A stretch of DNA of 64,000 bases from Bacteroidales bacterium (GTDB lineage: Bacteria > Bacteroidota > Bacteroidia > Bacteroidales > UBA932), in assembly GCA_017445015.1 (NCBI GenBank), contig JAFSVL010000057.1, positions 45,320 to 109,319 on the forward strand, given 5' to 3'. Within the stretch, counting starts at the first letter, position 1. Each line of letters starts with the position of its first letter. This document shows positions 1 through 10,015 of this stretch, piece after piece. The position numbers and the translations under genes were made by a program. Under the pieces are notes generated by a model that worked only from the letters and a program-made list of their open reading frames with translations, ran no database searches and was not told the DNA's origin.

Positions 1-519
1 ACGTGTACGCTCCGAGGTGTTGATCAGATCCCACAGTTCGGCAAGCGACGGTGCTGCAGGCACCTCGACGGCCGCATGTTTTCCGCATTCCATCGCATAT
101 TTTGCCATGGGCGCATGATTTTTCCAGTCCGTCACGATATAGACCAAATCAAGATCGTCACGCTCGACGAGTTTTCGCCAGCAGTTCACGTCCCCGTAGT
201 ATTCTGCGGCAGCCGGCTTTCCCGCCTCAGTAAGGATATTCTGGGCCTTTTTCACCCCTTCTTCATTCAAATCGCACAAAGCGGAAATCCGTACCCCCTC
301 AATCTGGGTCATGCGTTTGACCGCGCCCGGCCCCCGCATACCCAGTCCGATGATACCCACCCGTACCGTATCGATAGGGGCGGCGGCAAAACCTACCATA
401 TCCTGCTGTCCGGCAGGACGGGAAGGGGCCGGCACATGTATCAACAATTCCTGATGCTGCTGGCAGGCGGTCAAACTCACGGCAAGCACTGCCGATACAA
501 AATAATTTTTCAATTTCAT
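1..519 (-). CDS. GH109-type Gfo/Idh/MocA oxidoreductase lipoprotein, N-terminal part (cut by window edge)
   Basis: Open frame from an ATG at 519 that runs off the left edge, so only about 173 residues are visible. It starts with a lipoprotein signal peptide ending in LTACQQ, followed by a Rossmann nucleotide-binding start VRVGIIGLGMRG (GxGxxG type) and ALCDLNEEG. The run FAAAPIDTVRVGIIGLG resembles the Bacteroidales glycoside hydrolase 109 group (NAD-dependent alpha-N-acetylgalactosaminidases) rather than a cytosolic dehydrogenase. The catalytic part lies outside the window, so the substrate cannot be confirmed. It follows the fimbrillin/FISUMP lipoprotein gene by 6 bases on the same strand and is probably co-transcribed with it. 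If exported and lipidated, it would act in the periplasm or at the outer membrane on host or dietary glycans (inference). Confidence 0.75.
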   Translation of the reverse strand, partial: MKLKNYFVSAVLAVSLTACQQHQELLIHVPAPSRPAGQQDMVGFAAAPIDTVRVGIIGLGMRGPGAVKRMTQIEGVRISALCDLNEEGVKKAQNILTEAGKPAAAEYYGDVNCWRKLVERDDLDLVYIVTDWKNHAPMAKYAMECGKHAAVEVPAAPSLAELWDLINTSERTR

Positions 520-525
520 AAGATA

Positions 526-3500
526 TTAGAATTTATCGTAGTCTGCTATAAAGTCCAACTCCCAGTGAACCGTACTGGAAAGTTTTTCGCCCTGCGCGGC
601 CGTATAACCCCCACAGATATCAAAGTATATCTTGTTGTAGTTGTTGCCGTTAGTCCCTATATTGAATCCCCCGCCGGATTTAAGCGTGCCTCCGTCATAT
701 TGCATGGCAAATGAAACCCCGGCATCACCATACTCCTCGACACGAGTGGCATTCCTGTCCCGGCTTTTCAGTGTGGCTGAGGCGGGGACGGCCGACTCCC
801 AACCCTCAGTCACGTCATACATCTTGTACGGGGTACTGTCTTTCCAAGCCAGACGGGTGACATAAGTCGAGGACGTATCCCCCGCCGTTCTCAGACGCTT
901 GACACAGAACATACCGAACTTAGCCTGAAAGATTTGGGTTTCCTTGCGGAAAGTATATTCCACGGATATCGACACCGTCCCGTTCTCAATCACCCAATGC
1001 TTCACCACATTGGCATAAGCATTGTCAAACCCTGCCGGACTGTAAGCATGGGCAATTTTTGTTTTTTGCTCTATCTCTATCCGGGAAGCCCGCTTCAACG
1101 CTACCGTCCCTGTTTCCGTCACCGGCGTACCGTCGATACTTATTGAGATGAGACGGTTCCCGTACTCGGTATAGATATTCTCCCAACCGTGCAACACGCC
1201 GCCTGAATAGGTTTTCTGCGGCGTAGAACGTTCATCCCAAGTCTGGACGGCCGCTTCCGCCTCACCCCCGAGAAAGAGTTCCTCTCCTGTTGCGAAGCTG
1301 TTGCCGCTCCGGGTACAGATACAGGGCTTCCCCAGTCCCCAGTTATCATAATAATCGGGATAGGTCGTGCCGCCGGTATAGGCTTTGTAACGATAAGAGA
1401 AAGTATGGCGTATCCACTGGCTGGAGGATTCATGGCCCATCCAGACATAAAGCGTTTTCTCGGTTTTTTGCACGAACATGCCCCAGTCGATGTCTTTTTC
1501 AAAACACCTTTCCTTCCCGTCCGAAAGGCGGATTTTCACACTCCGGGGAAGTTGCAGGAGGTGATTCTCCGGAACGGCTATCGTGCCCGTATCTGCACCG
1601 TCACAATACCAATGGCCATTTTGCGCAATGACATAATAGGGATTGGAAGCATATTCGTAGGCGGATTTAACGCCGTTGATATACCAGTAACCGTCATCGC
1701 CCACCAGTGCCTGCGCAAAACCGGACTTCTCCAGAGAGAGCTCGGAGCCATTCGAAAAAACGACCCGGATTGTCGATGACGAAGCAGAAATGGAACTGAC
1801 TTTTACCCCCTCAGGCAGGGCATCCAGGAACTCTTGCACATCATCCGTCGGGTCAGGTGCCGGCACTGGAGTTTCAGCCGTGTAGCAACGCACGGCAAGG
1901 CCTGCGGAACGACTGATTGTCTTGGCCGGAGTAAACGTCCCTTTCGAGGCGTCATACAGCCCATAGAACGCCTGGTTTGTACCTGCAGTGGCATTCCACC
2001 AATACCCCATGGCATTTGCCCCGTGCAGGGACCCGTCCGAAGACCAGCGATTACCTGTCAATGCATACCAATGTTTCCCATCCAGAAGGAAGCCATTGGT
2101 ACCGGGTGCAGCTTCCAGCCCGGCCCAAACCCCGTTGACAGGTACCTGATAGCCCGGAGGACAAGGATCATAAATAGTTTTTACAGCCCCCCAATGGGAA
2201 TTGTTGCCACCATACACCCAATCCTGGTTCCCCTGGACAGAGGAGGGACAGTACAAATACTCCGTGGGATGCGCAATCGCATAGTCTTCAGTCCCCTTTT
2301 CCGCAGAGGTCGCGGAGAGGACAAAACTTCCCGTCGTCGCGATTTCCGGATTGGCAGTTGAATAGCCGCAGATACCCGGGAAGGGGTCCTTACGCCCCCA
2401 TTGATAGATCAGGCCGCTGGAGAAGGGATTTGCCGGTGTTTCGGAAAGCGCCCCAAGGTCACGGTCCATCATTCCACCCGTAGAGCTGTTGGAATAAGCG
2501 GCGGCTCCCGGTACGGATGAAGGCACCCAGATGTGCCAGGACCACAGGACGTCACCCGAAGCATCTTTGGCGGCAATCACGGCATTTCCCTTGTTCCCGG
2601 TAGCCGTAAAGAAAATATAGCCTTCATCGTAATGGGGTTCAGGAGCGATAACTGTGCCGGCGGATGGCGCCGTCGTTGTATTGACGCTCTCCCACAAGAC
2701 GTCAACATACGCAGGAACAATCTCAGCACCGCTGTTTCCTTTGACGGATTTGAAGCAATAACTGCCGGACGTAGTTACCACATAGCAATTCGCACTTTCC
2801 GCCACGCTGAGGTCAGTCACTAAAGGACGGGATTTCATCGGCGTAATGGATGACCGCTTGATGGGAATTGTTTTATCCGTGGAAAATGATGCCGCCATTT
2901 TATCCCCGGCAGTAAAAACCTCCACTGTCATTCCTTCATCCAGCGAACCCGCCGGGACGACAAGATGGAAAGCTGTCGGCACTTCGGAAAGCTGCACGCC
3001 ATCCCCGCAATCCAGGATCAGCGTAGCGCTTCCTTCGGAAAGTTCCAAAGTCTGTTCGTCCGTTCCCTGCTTGTTATTCAGCACCAACCTGCACATCCCC
3101 CACAGGGAAGCCCCACTTTTGGATGTCAGCACAATCCGGGTGACAGGTGCCGACCCGGTAAATTGCAATTTAAGTATCCCGCAAAGGTTCTTGAAGGAAG
3201 CATTGCTATTGATTTCAGGGATGATGGCATACATCGGTGCTGCGTCTCTCCCGAAAGAATTTTCCGCATAAGTCTGTACTTCCGGCAGTAAAAAACGAAG
3301 CCCATTGTTCTTGCTGTTCCCCTCCCGATAGGGGTATATAGCGTAATAAGGTACCGTAGTGGAAATCAGATTACCGGTAAAGACCGCCTCACGCGTACCG
3401 GCTCCGTCAGTCAGCGAAAAACGCATATGGGACCCTCCCGTGGAAAACAAGCTGATGGCATCTGACGCCTCCCAGAGACACGCTCCCGCTTCTCCCAGGG

Positions 3501-3645
3501 TCGTCCTGGATACATCCTCCACCGCATCGAATTGTGCATGGAATGAGACGACTTCACCCGAATCGAGCTGAAGGGCCTGCCCGGAATCCTCAAGATTGCA
3601 AGAGCACAGGGCCAGAAAGATAATAATAGGCGGAATAGGTTTCAT
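526..3645 (-). CDS. large lipoprotein with fimbrillin-like N-terminus and FISUMP-like domain
   Basis: 1039 residues from the ATG at 3645. This start is preferred over an upstream one at 3669 because a -7 box lies at 3651-3658 and the signal peptide begins here (MKPIPPIIIFLALCSCN, lipobox Cys). Residues about 20-290 look like a Bacteroidales fimbrillin-type adhesin domain (SRTTL, AIYPY, polar beta-rich sequence). Residues about 380-600 look like a FISUMP paralogous domain: MMDRDLGAL, YQWGRKDPFPG, YDPCPPGYQVPVNG and a terminal AGLAVRCY. After a short Pro linker come two small repeat-like stretches (DDGYWYINGV, QNGHWYCDGAD) and a long beta-rich C-terminal domain I do not recognise. Probably surface exposed; binding partner unknown. 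It is followed after 6 bases by the GH109-like gene, which suggests glycan capture. Confidence 0.7.
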   Translation of the reverse strand: MKPIPPIIIFLALCSCNLEDSGQALQLDSGEVVSFHAQFDAVEDVSRTTLGEAGACLWEASDAISLFSTGGSHMRFSLTDGAGTREAVFTGNLISTTVPYYAIYPYREGNSKNNGLRFLLPEVQTYAENSFGRDAAPMYAIIPEINSNASFKNLCGILKLQFTGSAPVTRIVLTSKSGASLWGMCRLVLNNKQGTDEQTLELSEGSATLILDCGDGVQLSEVPTAFHLVVPAGSLDEGMTVEVFTAGDKMAASFSTDKTIPIKRSSITPMKSRPLVTDLSVAESANCYVVTTSGSYCFKSVKGNSGAEIVPAYVDVLWESVNTTTAPSAGTVIAPEPHYDEGYIFFTATGNKGNAVIAAKDASGDVLWSWHIWVPSSVPGAAAYSNSSTGGMMDRDLGALSETPANPFSSGLIYQWGRKDPFPGICGYSTANPEIATTGSFVLSATSAEKGTEDYAIAHPTEYLYCPSSVQGNQDWVYGGNNSHWGAVKTIYDPCPPGYQVPVNGVWAGLEAAPGTNGFLLDGKHWYALTGNRWSSDGSLHGANAMGYWWNATAGTNQAFYGLYDASKGTFTPAKTISRSAGLAVRCYTAETPVPAPDPTDDVQEFLDALPEGVKVSSISASSSTIRVVFSNGSELSLEKSGFAQALVGDDGYWYINGVKSAYEYASNPYYVIAQNGHWYCDGADTGTIAVPENHLLQLPRSVKIRLSDGKERCFEKDIDWGMFVQKTEKTLYVWMGHESSSQWIRHTFSYRYKAYTGGTTYPDYYDNWGLGKPCICTRSGNSFATGEELFLGGEAEAAVQTWDERSTPQKTYSGGVLHGWENIYTEYGNRLISISIDGTPVTETGTVALKRASRIEIEQKTKIAHAYSPAGFDNAYANVVKHWVIENGTVSISVEYTFRKETQIFQAKFGMFCVKRLRTAGDTSSTYVTRLAWKDSTPYKMYDVTEGWESAVPASATLKSRDRNATRVEEYGDAGVSFAMQYDGGTLKSGGGFNIGTNGNNYNKIYFDICGGYTAAQGEKLSSTVHWELDFIADYDKF

Positions 3646-3650
3646 AAATA

Positions 3651-3658
3651 CAAAAATA
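3651..3658 (-). promoter_or_regulatory. Bacteroidetes -7 box TATTTTTG
   Basis: Minus-strand TATTTTTG matches TAnnTTTG and ends 5 bases before the ATG at 3645, so the transcript of the fimbrillin/FISUMP lipoprotein gene would be leaderless or nearly so. Confidence 0.55.
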
Positions 3659-3710
3659 GTCCCGACCACAGCAAAGGGAAGGGGCTATTTTGGCTTATTA
3701 GGGGGTAATT

Positions 3711-5866
3711 TTAGCCTATCTGCGCACCGTTACCCAGGACCTCCTGCGGGGTGATAAAGCGCATGGTGCCGTCGTTCTGGCGGGCCATCAGGATCATGCC
3801 CCTGGACTCGATTCCGCGAATCACGCGGGGAGCCAGGTTGGCGAGGATGCATATCTGCCTGCCCAGCATCTGCTCCGGCGTATAGAACTCCGCAATGCCG
3901 GAAACGATCGTGCGGCGGTCCATACCGGTATCGATGGTCAGTTTGAGCAGTTTGTCCGTCTTGGGAACACGCTCCGCCGCGAGGACCGTCGCGGTACGGA
4001 TATCCATCTTCTCGAAGTCGTCGAAACTGCATTCCGCCTTCTGCGGAGTGACCCGTGCCGCCTCTTCCGCCTTTTTGGCGGCTTCCAGTTGCTGCCGTAT
4101 GGCTTCGAGCCGGTCGAGTTGCTTCCGGATGGCATCGTCCTCCACCTTCTCGAAAAGCAGTTTTGCCTCCCCGATGGCATGACCTGCAGGAAGGATATCG
4201 GCACGGCCGAGCAGTTCCCAGCGGAGCACCAGGCCTTCTGCGGGAGCATTGCCGGTATGCAGCGCGGCGCCTTCGCCCTCACGGAAGGTGTTTTCGGTCA
4301 CGGCCTCTCCGCGGCGATGGTCCGTACCCGCATCGATGCCGGTCTTCAGCATATCGCGCAGCCGCTGCGCGGCAAAGGGCGTAAAGGGCTCGAAAGCCAG
4401 CGCCAGGTTCGCGCATATCTGCAGCGAAATATTCAGGATGGTTCCCGCACGCTCCAAATCGGTCTTCGCGACCTTCCAGGGCTCCGTATCGGAAATGTAC
4501 TTATTCCCTATGCGGGCGATCCCCATCGCGTCCTTCAGGGCCTCGCGGAAGCGGAAAGCGGAAAGGTTAGCCTCCATCGACGCACGCAGTTCGGGAAGGG
4601 CGGAAAGCGCTTCGCGGTCGATCTCCTGCAGGGCGGCACAAGGGGGCACCGAGCCTCCGAAATACTTGTGCGTCAGCACGACGGCCCGGTTGACAAAGTT
4701 GCCGAAGATGGCTACCAGTTCGCTGTTGTTGCGCTGCTGGTAGTCCTTCCGGAGAAATCGTTGTCCTTGGTTTCCGGCGCATTGGCGGTGAGGACGTAGC
4801 GCATCACGTCTTCCTTCTCCGGAAAATCCTGCAGGTATTCGTGCGCCCAGACGGCCCATCCGCGCGAGGTGGAAATCTTGTCTCCCTCGAGGTTCAGGAA
4901 TTCGTTGGCCGGAACGTTCTGCGGCAGGATATAATCGCCGTGCGCCTTGAGCATCGACGGAAAGACGATGCAGTGGAAAACGATATTGTCCTTGCCGATA
5001 AAATGGATCAGCGAGGTATGCTCATCTTTCCACCATTTTTCCCAGCTCTGAGGGAGCAGTTCCTGCGTATTGGAAATATAGCCGATAGGCGCGTCGAACC
5101 AAACATAGAGCACCTTGCCTTCGGCACCCTCCACCGGGACGGGGACGCCCCAGTCGAGGTCGCGGCTGACGGCACGCGGCTGCAGGCCGCCGTCGATCCA
5201 GCTTTTGCACTGCCCGTACACATTGGTCTTCCACTCTTTATGCCCATCCAGAATCCATTCCGAAAGCCATTTTTCATACTTGTCCAGGGGCAGGTACCAA
5301 TGGGTGGTCTTCTTCTTGACGGGCGTAGCGCCGCTCAGTTTCGAGCGCGGGTTGATGAGTTCCTCCGGACTAAGGGTGGAACCACATTTCTCGCACTGGT
5401 CGCCATAGGCGCCAGGATTGCCGCACTTGGGGCAGGTTCCCACGATATAGCGGTCTGCAAGGAAGGTCCCGGCTTCCGGATCGTAGTACTGCTCGCTCTC
5501 GCGGGTGATGAAGGCCCCGTCGTCATAGAGCTTGCGGAAAAAGTCCGACGCATTCTTCTCATGAACCTTGGAACTGGTCCGGGAATAGATGTCGAAGTTG
5601 ATGCCGAGCCGGGCAAACGAGTCCTTGATGATGCCGTGGTATTTATCCACGATGTCCTGGGGGGTACAGCCCTGTTCGCGCGCCTTGATGGTGATGGGCA
5701 CGCCGTGCTCGTCCGATCCGCAGATAAAGAGCACATCCTCCCCGCGCAGGCGCAGATAGCGCACATAGATATCGGCGGGAACATACACACCGGCCAGGTG
5801 CCCGATATGCACGGGACCGTTGGCATAGGGCAAGGCACAGGTGACAAGGGTTCTTTTCTTTTCCAT
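3711..5866 (-). CDS. metG: methionyl-tRNA synthetase with internal single-base frameshift
   Basis: Charges tRNA-Met. The N-terminal frame (start 5866) shows the Rossmann start [14 protein letters not shown] (HIGH motif), the zinc knuckle [17 protein letters not shown], and the KMSKS-type loop GDKISTSRG. It then leaves frame at about 4750, right after NDFS. The second frame continues [17 protein letters not shown] to a normal end at 3711, including the C-terminal dimerisation/tRNA-binding domain ([32 protein letters not shown]). On the coding strand one T is missing in TTCTCC-GG-AAG where TTC TCC TGG AAG is expected. Restoring it gives about 718 residues, the usual length for the fused form. 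The gene starts 5 bases after dnaG stops. As MetRS is essential and no second copy is in the window, a sequencing or assembly error is likelier than a true pseudogene. Confidence 0.93.
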
Positions 5867-5871
5867 ATATA

Positions 5872-7806
5872 TTATTCTCTTCCTAGTTTCTTGTTGATTT
5901 TGCGCTGCGCCGCCTGCAGTTTCACAATTTTCTGCAGGATTTCAAGTTGCTCATCGGCCGATGCGCCTTCCAGTGACCGGTTCAGGCGGCCGATGGTGTC
6001 ATACACGCGGCGCTCCGCATAATACAGGATGGCGCGGGGCACGAAGATCACCAGCCACGACGCTGGCGTCGTCATCGCATCCTCGAATACCTTGACGCTG
6101 AGGCGGTATTTCTCCGTCGAGAGTTGTGCGGCGAGCATCGCGCTTTGCCGGTCCTCCCCGTCGAGCAGGGTGCGGAGGATCACGTCCTGCGCCAGGCCCT
6201 GGTCATAGAGTTCCATATAGGCGTCATAAAGGCGGCTATAGCACGAATTCGCAAACCGGGAGCCGTCGCCTTCAAGCGCATTGCGGATAAAATCCGCCAC
6301 GCTGGGATTGTCCTCCCTGTCGCCGGCAAAGAATTCCGAGTCGGAAGGGAAGGCCAGCATATCGCAGCCGTGGGTCAGCAGGAAATACAGCAGGTCGGAT
6401 TCCGCCCCCGCGAGCGTCACGTTTTCGAAGACCGGCTGCAGCGGCGCATCGGGAACAGGGGGCGGCGGCGCTTCCTGCGGAAGGGCGTTACGGGGCCGGT
6501 CCGCCTCGGAGCGAAGGGTCTTCGTAATGCGCTCAAAGAGGATGTCGCGGCCGATATCAAAGCGCATCGCGACATTTTCCACATAGACCGAACGCTTGAT
6601 GGCGTCGGGAATACGGGCGATGGTATCGGCGATATCATTGATCAGGTTCGCCTTGCGAAGCGGATCCCCGGCAGCTTCTGACAGCAGCAGGTCCGTCTTG
6701 AAGGAGATGAAGTCGGTGGCATGTTCGCGGATGTAGGCCTCCACCTCTTCCCGCTCTCGCACACGGCAGAAGGAGTCGGGATCGTCGCCTTCCGGGAGCA
6801 GGACGATGCGTACGTTCATTCCTTCCGCAAGCACGAGGTCCAGTCCGCGGATGGCCGCCTTGATGCCGGCGGAGTCTCCGTCATACATGATGGTCATGTT
6901 CTCCGTGAATTTCCGGACCAGACGGATCTGCTCCACGGTCAGGGCCGTACCGCAGGTCGCGACGACATTGGTAATCCCCTTCTGATGCATCATCACCATG
7001 TCGATATTGCCTTCGACAAGGATACACTCGTCACGGCGGGAGATTTCCGGTTTGGCCTGGTACAGACCGTAAAGGACACGGCTTTTCTTATAGATTTCCG
7101 TTTCCGGAGAGTTGACGTATTTGGCGGGATTGTCGGCACGCAGGGTACGGCAGCTGAAGGCGATGACGCGGCCGCTGAGCGAATGGATCGGAAAAGTCAC
7201 GCGCTCCACGAACTTGTCCACGAGAGGGCCGTTTTCCTCTTTATGGCGCAGCAGGCCCGCCTCCAGCAGGTATTCTTCCTTGTATCCTGCCTGACGGGCC
7301 GCATCCAGAAGGGCCGTACGCGACGACGGAGCCCAGCCCAGGCCGAATTTGGCAATACTCTCGTCCGTCAGCGCGCGGGAGCGGAAATAGGCATATCCCA
7401 CAGAGCGCCCCTCACCGGAGCGCAACTGCTCCGCATAGAACTTCTGCGCCCATTCACTCACCAGGAGCAGGCTCTCGCTCTTCTGACGGCGGGCGATTTC
7501 CTCGGCGCTTTCTTCTTCCTCCTGGATTTCGATATGGTACTTGCGGGCCAGATAGCGAAGCGCCTCCACATAGGAGGCGTGTTCGTGTTCCATGACAAAA
7601 CCCACCGCCGTTCCGGATTTCCCGCAGCCGAAACACTTGAAAATTCCCTTGGAGGGAGTTACATAAAAGGACGGAGTCTTCTCATTATGGAAAGGACAGC
7701 AGGCCACAAAACTGGCCCCGCGGCGTTTGAGGGCCACGAAATCAGACACGACTTCCTCGATGCGCGCCGTATCCAGAATCTGCTGTACGGTCTCCCGGGG
7801 TATCAT
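5872..7806 (-). CDS. dnaG: DNA primase
   Basis: 644 residues, normal primase length. Synthesises RNA primers at the replication fork and works with the replicative helicase. The N-terminal CHC2 zinc-binding domain shows [15 protein letters not shown] followed by KCFGCGKSG (residues about 37-65). The TOPRIM catalytic core is at about 260-350: [16 protein letters not shown] with the catalytic Glu, then YDGDSAG with the metal-binding Asp residues, and [10 protein letters not shown]. The C-terminal third is less conserved, as expected for the helicase-binding region. The ATG overlaps the recQ stop by 4 bases (ATGA), so translation is probably coupled. It belongs to the serC-serA-DUF1015-recQ-dnaG-metG unit. 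Confidence 0.97.
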   Translation of the reverse strand: MIPRETVQQILDTARIEEVVSDFVALKRRGASFVACCPFHNEKTPSFYVTPSKGIFKCFGCGKSGTAVGFVMEHEHASYVEALRYLARKYHIEIQEEEESAEEIARRQKSESLLLVSEWAQKFYAEQLRSGEGRSVGYAYFRSRALTDESIAKFGLGWAPSSRTALLDAARQAGYKEEYLLEAGLLRHKEENGPLVDKFVERVTFPIHSLSGRVIAFSCRTLRADNPAKYVNSPETEIYKKSRVLYGLYQAKPEISRRDECILVEGNIDMVMMHQKGITNVVATCGTALTVEQIRLVRKFTENMTIMYDGDSAGIKAAIRGLDLVLAEGMNVRIVLLPEGDDPDSFCRVREREEVEAYIREHATDFISFKTDLLLSEAAGDPLRKANLINDIADTIARIPDAIKRSVYVENVAMRFDIGRDILFERITKTLRSEADRPRNALPQEAPPPPVPDAPLQPVFENVTLAGAESDLLYFLLTHGCDMLAFPSDSEFFAGDREDNPSVADFIRNALEGDGSRFANSCYSRLYDAYMELYDQGLAQDVILRTLLDGEDRQSAMLAAQLSTEKYRLSVKVFEDAMTTPASWLVIFVPRAILYYAERRVYDTIGRLNRSLEGASADEQLEILQKIVKLQAAQRKINKKLGRE

Positions 7807-10013
7807 GAAGCGATTTCACAAAGGAATTTTATGCGCACCAGGCGGATTTCCAGATCGTCGTAATCTGCACCCAGCGCCTTGATGGCGTCTTCTACGGAAT
7901 CGGACTCCGCCTCGTTTTTGAAGTAGTCGTAAATTTCATCCACGACTTCATCGTCCAGCGTTTCACGGATTTCGTAGTCGATATTGAGTTTGGTGCCGGT
8001 GGCGACGATGGATTCCATCTCGCTCACCAGGTCCTCCATTTCCATGTCCCGTGCGGAGGCGATGTCCTCGAAAGACATCCGCCGGTCCACGCTCTTGATG
8101 ATAAAGATCTTGTTTTCCGACTTGGTGGGCGCGGACTTGACCACGAAATCATCCGGACGGGTGATTTCGTTCTCCTCCACATAGCGCCTGATCAGGTCGA
8201 TGAAGGGAGCGCCGAACTTGCGGGCCTTTCCTTCGCCCACGCCCTGGCATTTCTGCAGGTCCTCGATGCTGAAGGGATAAAGGATGGTCATATCTTCGAG
8301 CGACGGATCTCCGAAAATGATCCAGGGCTGGAGTCCCAGTTTGTGCGCCTGGGATTTGCGCAGGTCCTTGAGCATCGCGAGCAGGGTGCTGTCCCCCCCG
8401 CCGCCGGATATGGCAGCCGCAGCAGCCGCCGCGGTTTCTTCGTCTTCGTCCTCTTCAGAGGCATTCTTGGAGAACTGGCGGTCCTCGACGAGCTGCAATT
8501 CGTAGGGATGTTCGAGGAACTCCCGCCCCGCAGGAGTGGCATAGATCAAGCCGTAGGTTTCGATTTCCTTCTCCAGCAAGTGCAGGGTGAGCCCCTGGTG
8601 GATGACGGTACACCAGAATTTGTCGCTGTGCGCGGACCCCTTCCCGAAGAATTCCAGTTTATTGTGCTTGAAAGAGGAAATCATCGAATTGTTCACGCCC
8701 GAGAGGATATTGGCCAGATGGTCGGTTTTGAAATGTTCGGGCAGCGATTCCACGAGCCGGAGCACCAGTTGCATTTCCTCCCTTCCGTCGAAGGTAGGAC
8801 GCGGATGCAGGCAATTGTCGCAGGCCCCGCAGGAAGGATGCCCGTAATCCTCGCCGAAGTAATTGAGCAGCAGTTTCCGGCGGCATTGACTCGATTCAGC
8901 GTACGCCACCACCTCGCTCAGCAGCTGACGGCTGATTTCCTGTTCGGCGATGGGCTTGCCCTGCATGAACTTTTCGAACTTGCGGATATCCGAATAACTG
9001 TAATAGGCGATGCATTCCCCTTCCCGCCCGTCGCGCCCGGCACGGCCCGTCTCCTGATAGTAACTTTCAATGCTTTTGGGAATGTCGTAGTGAATCACGA
9101 AGCGCACGTCGGGCTTGTCTATTCCCATGCCGAAGGCAATGGTCGCCACAATCACATTGACCTCCTCCATCAGGAACTTGTCCTGGTTTTCCGCCCGGGT
9201 CCGGGCATCCAGACCGGCATGATAAGGCAGTGCCTTGATTCCGTTGATACAGAGCAGCGACGAGAGTTCTTCCACCTTCTTGCGGCTCAGGCAATAGACA
9301 ATGCCCGATTTCCCACCGTTCTGATGGATATATTTGATGATGTCCTTTTCCGGGTCCTGCTTGTCCCGGATTTCATATACGAGGTTCGGCCGGTTGAAGG
9401 AAGATTTAAAGACTTTCGCACCGGCGATGCCCAGGGTTTTGAGGATATCGCTCTGGACCTTGGGGGTGGCCGTGGCCGTCAGGGCGATAATCGGTGCCCG
9501 GCCGATAGTATCCACCAGGCTGCGGATACGGCGGTATTCCGGCCGGAAATCATGACCCCATTCGGAGATACAGTGCGCCTCGTCCACGGCGTAGAAAGAG
9601 ATTTTCACGCCGCGAAGCAGGCTCACGTTTTCGTCCTTGGTCAGGGACTCGGGGGCTACATAGAGGATTTTGGTACGGCCGCTGAGCAGGTCCGAGCGGA
9701 CTTCATCGATCTGCTGACGGCTCAGCGAAGAATTCAGGAAATGGGCCAGGGAACCCGTTCCCGCCTCGAAACTCCGGAGCAGGTCCACCTGGTTCTTCAT
9801 CAGGGCGATGAGGGGGGAAATCACAATCGCCGTCCCCTCCATCACCAGGGCAGGCAACTGATAGCAGAGGGATTTTCCTCCGCCCGTGGGCATCAGCACA
9901 AAGGCATCCCCTCCATCGATAAGGTGCGTAATGATGCGCTCCTGGTCGCCTTTGAAGGAGTCATAGCCGAAAAAATCCTTCAGTTTTTCCCGTATCAGTT
10001 CCCGCCTTTCCAT
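7803..10013 (-). CDS. recQ: ATP-dependent DNA helicase RecQ
   Basis: 736 residues. A 3'-5' superfamily 2 helicase for recombination and fork repair. Motif I is MPTGGGKSLCYQLPA, motif II is AVDEAHCISEWGHDFRPEY (DEAH), and motif VI is YYQETGRAGRDG. A zinc-binding RQC part follows with CRRKLLLNYFGED and CGACDNC. An HRDC domain sits near residues 540-615 (LRKSQAHKLGLQPWIIFGD, GVGEGKARKFGAPF). An unusual low-complexity linker of acidic residues, eight alanines and four glycines (about residues 515-540) separates RQC from HRDC. A further 100 residues follow HRDC, with a helix-rich end. The gene starts 2 bases after DUF1015 stops and overlaps dnaG by 4 bases. Confidence 0.96.
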   Translation of the reverse strand: MERRELIREKLKDFFGYDSFKGDQERIITHLIDGGDAFVLMPTGGGKSLCYQLPALVMEGTAIVISPLIALMKNQVDLLRSFEAGTGSLAHFLNSSLSRQQIDEVRSDLLSGRTKILYVAPESLTKDENVSLLRGVKISFYAVDEAHCISEWGHDFRPEYRRIRSLVDTIGRAPIIALTATATPKVQSDILKTLGIAGAKVFKSSFNRPNLVYEIRDKQDPEKDIIKYIHQNGGKSGIVYCLSRKKVEELSSLLCINGIKALPYHAGLDARTRAENQDKFLMEEVNVIVATIAFGMGIDKPDVRFVIHYDIPKSIESYYQETGRAGRDGREGECIAYYSYSDIRKFEKFMQGKPIAEQEISRQLLSEVVAYAESSQCRRKLLLNYFGEDYGHPSCGACDNCLHPRPTFDGREEMQLVLRLVESLPEHFKTDHLANILSGVNNSMISSFKHNKLEFFGKGSAHSDKFWCTVIHQGLTLHLLEKEIETYGLIYATPAGREFLEHPYELQLVEDRQFSKNASEEDEDEETAAAAAAAISGGGGDSTLLAMLKDLRKSQAHKLGLQPWIIFGDPSLEDMTILYPFSIEDLQKCQGVGEGKARKFGAPFIDLIRRYVEENEITRPDDFVVKSAPTKSENKIFIIKSVDRRMSFEDIASARDMEMEDLVSEMESIVATGTKLNIDYEIRETLDDEVVDEIYDYFKNEAESDSVEDAIKALGADYDDLEIRLVRIKFLCEIAS

Positions 10014-10015
10014 AT

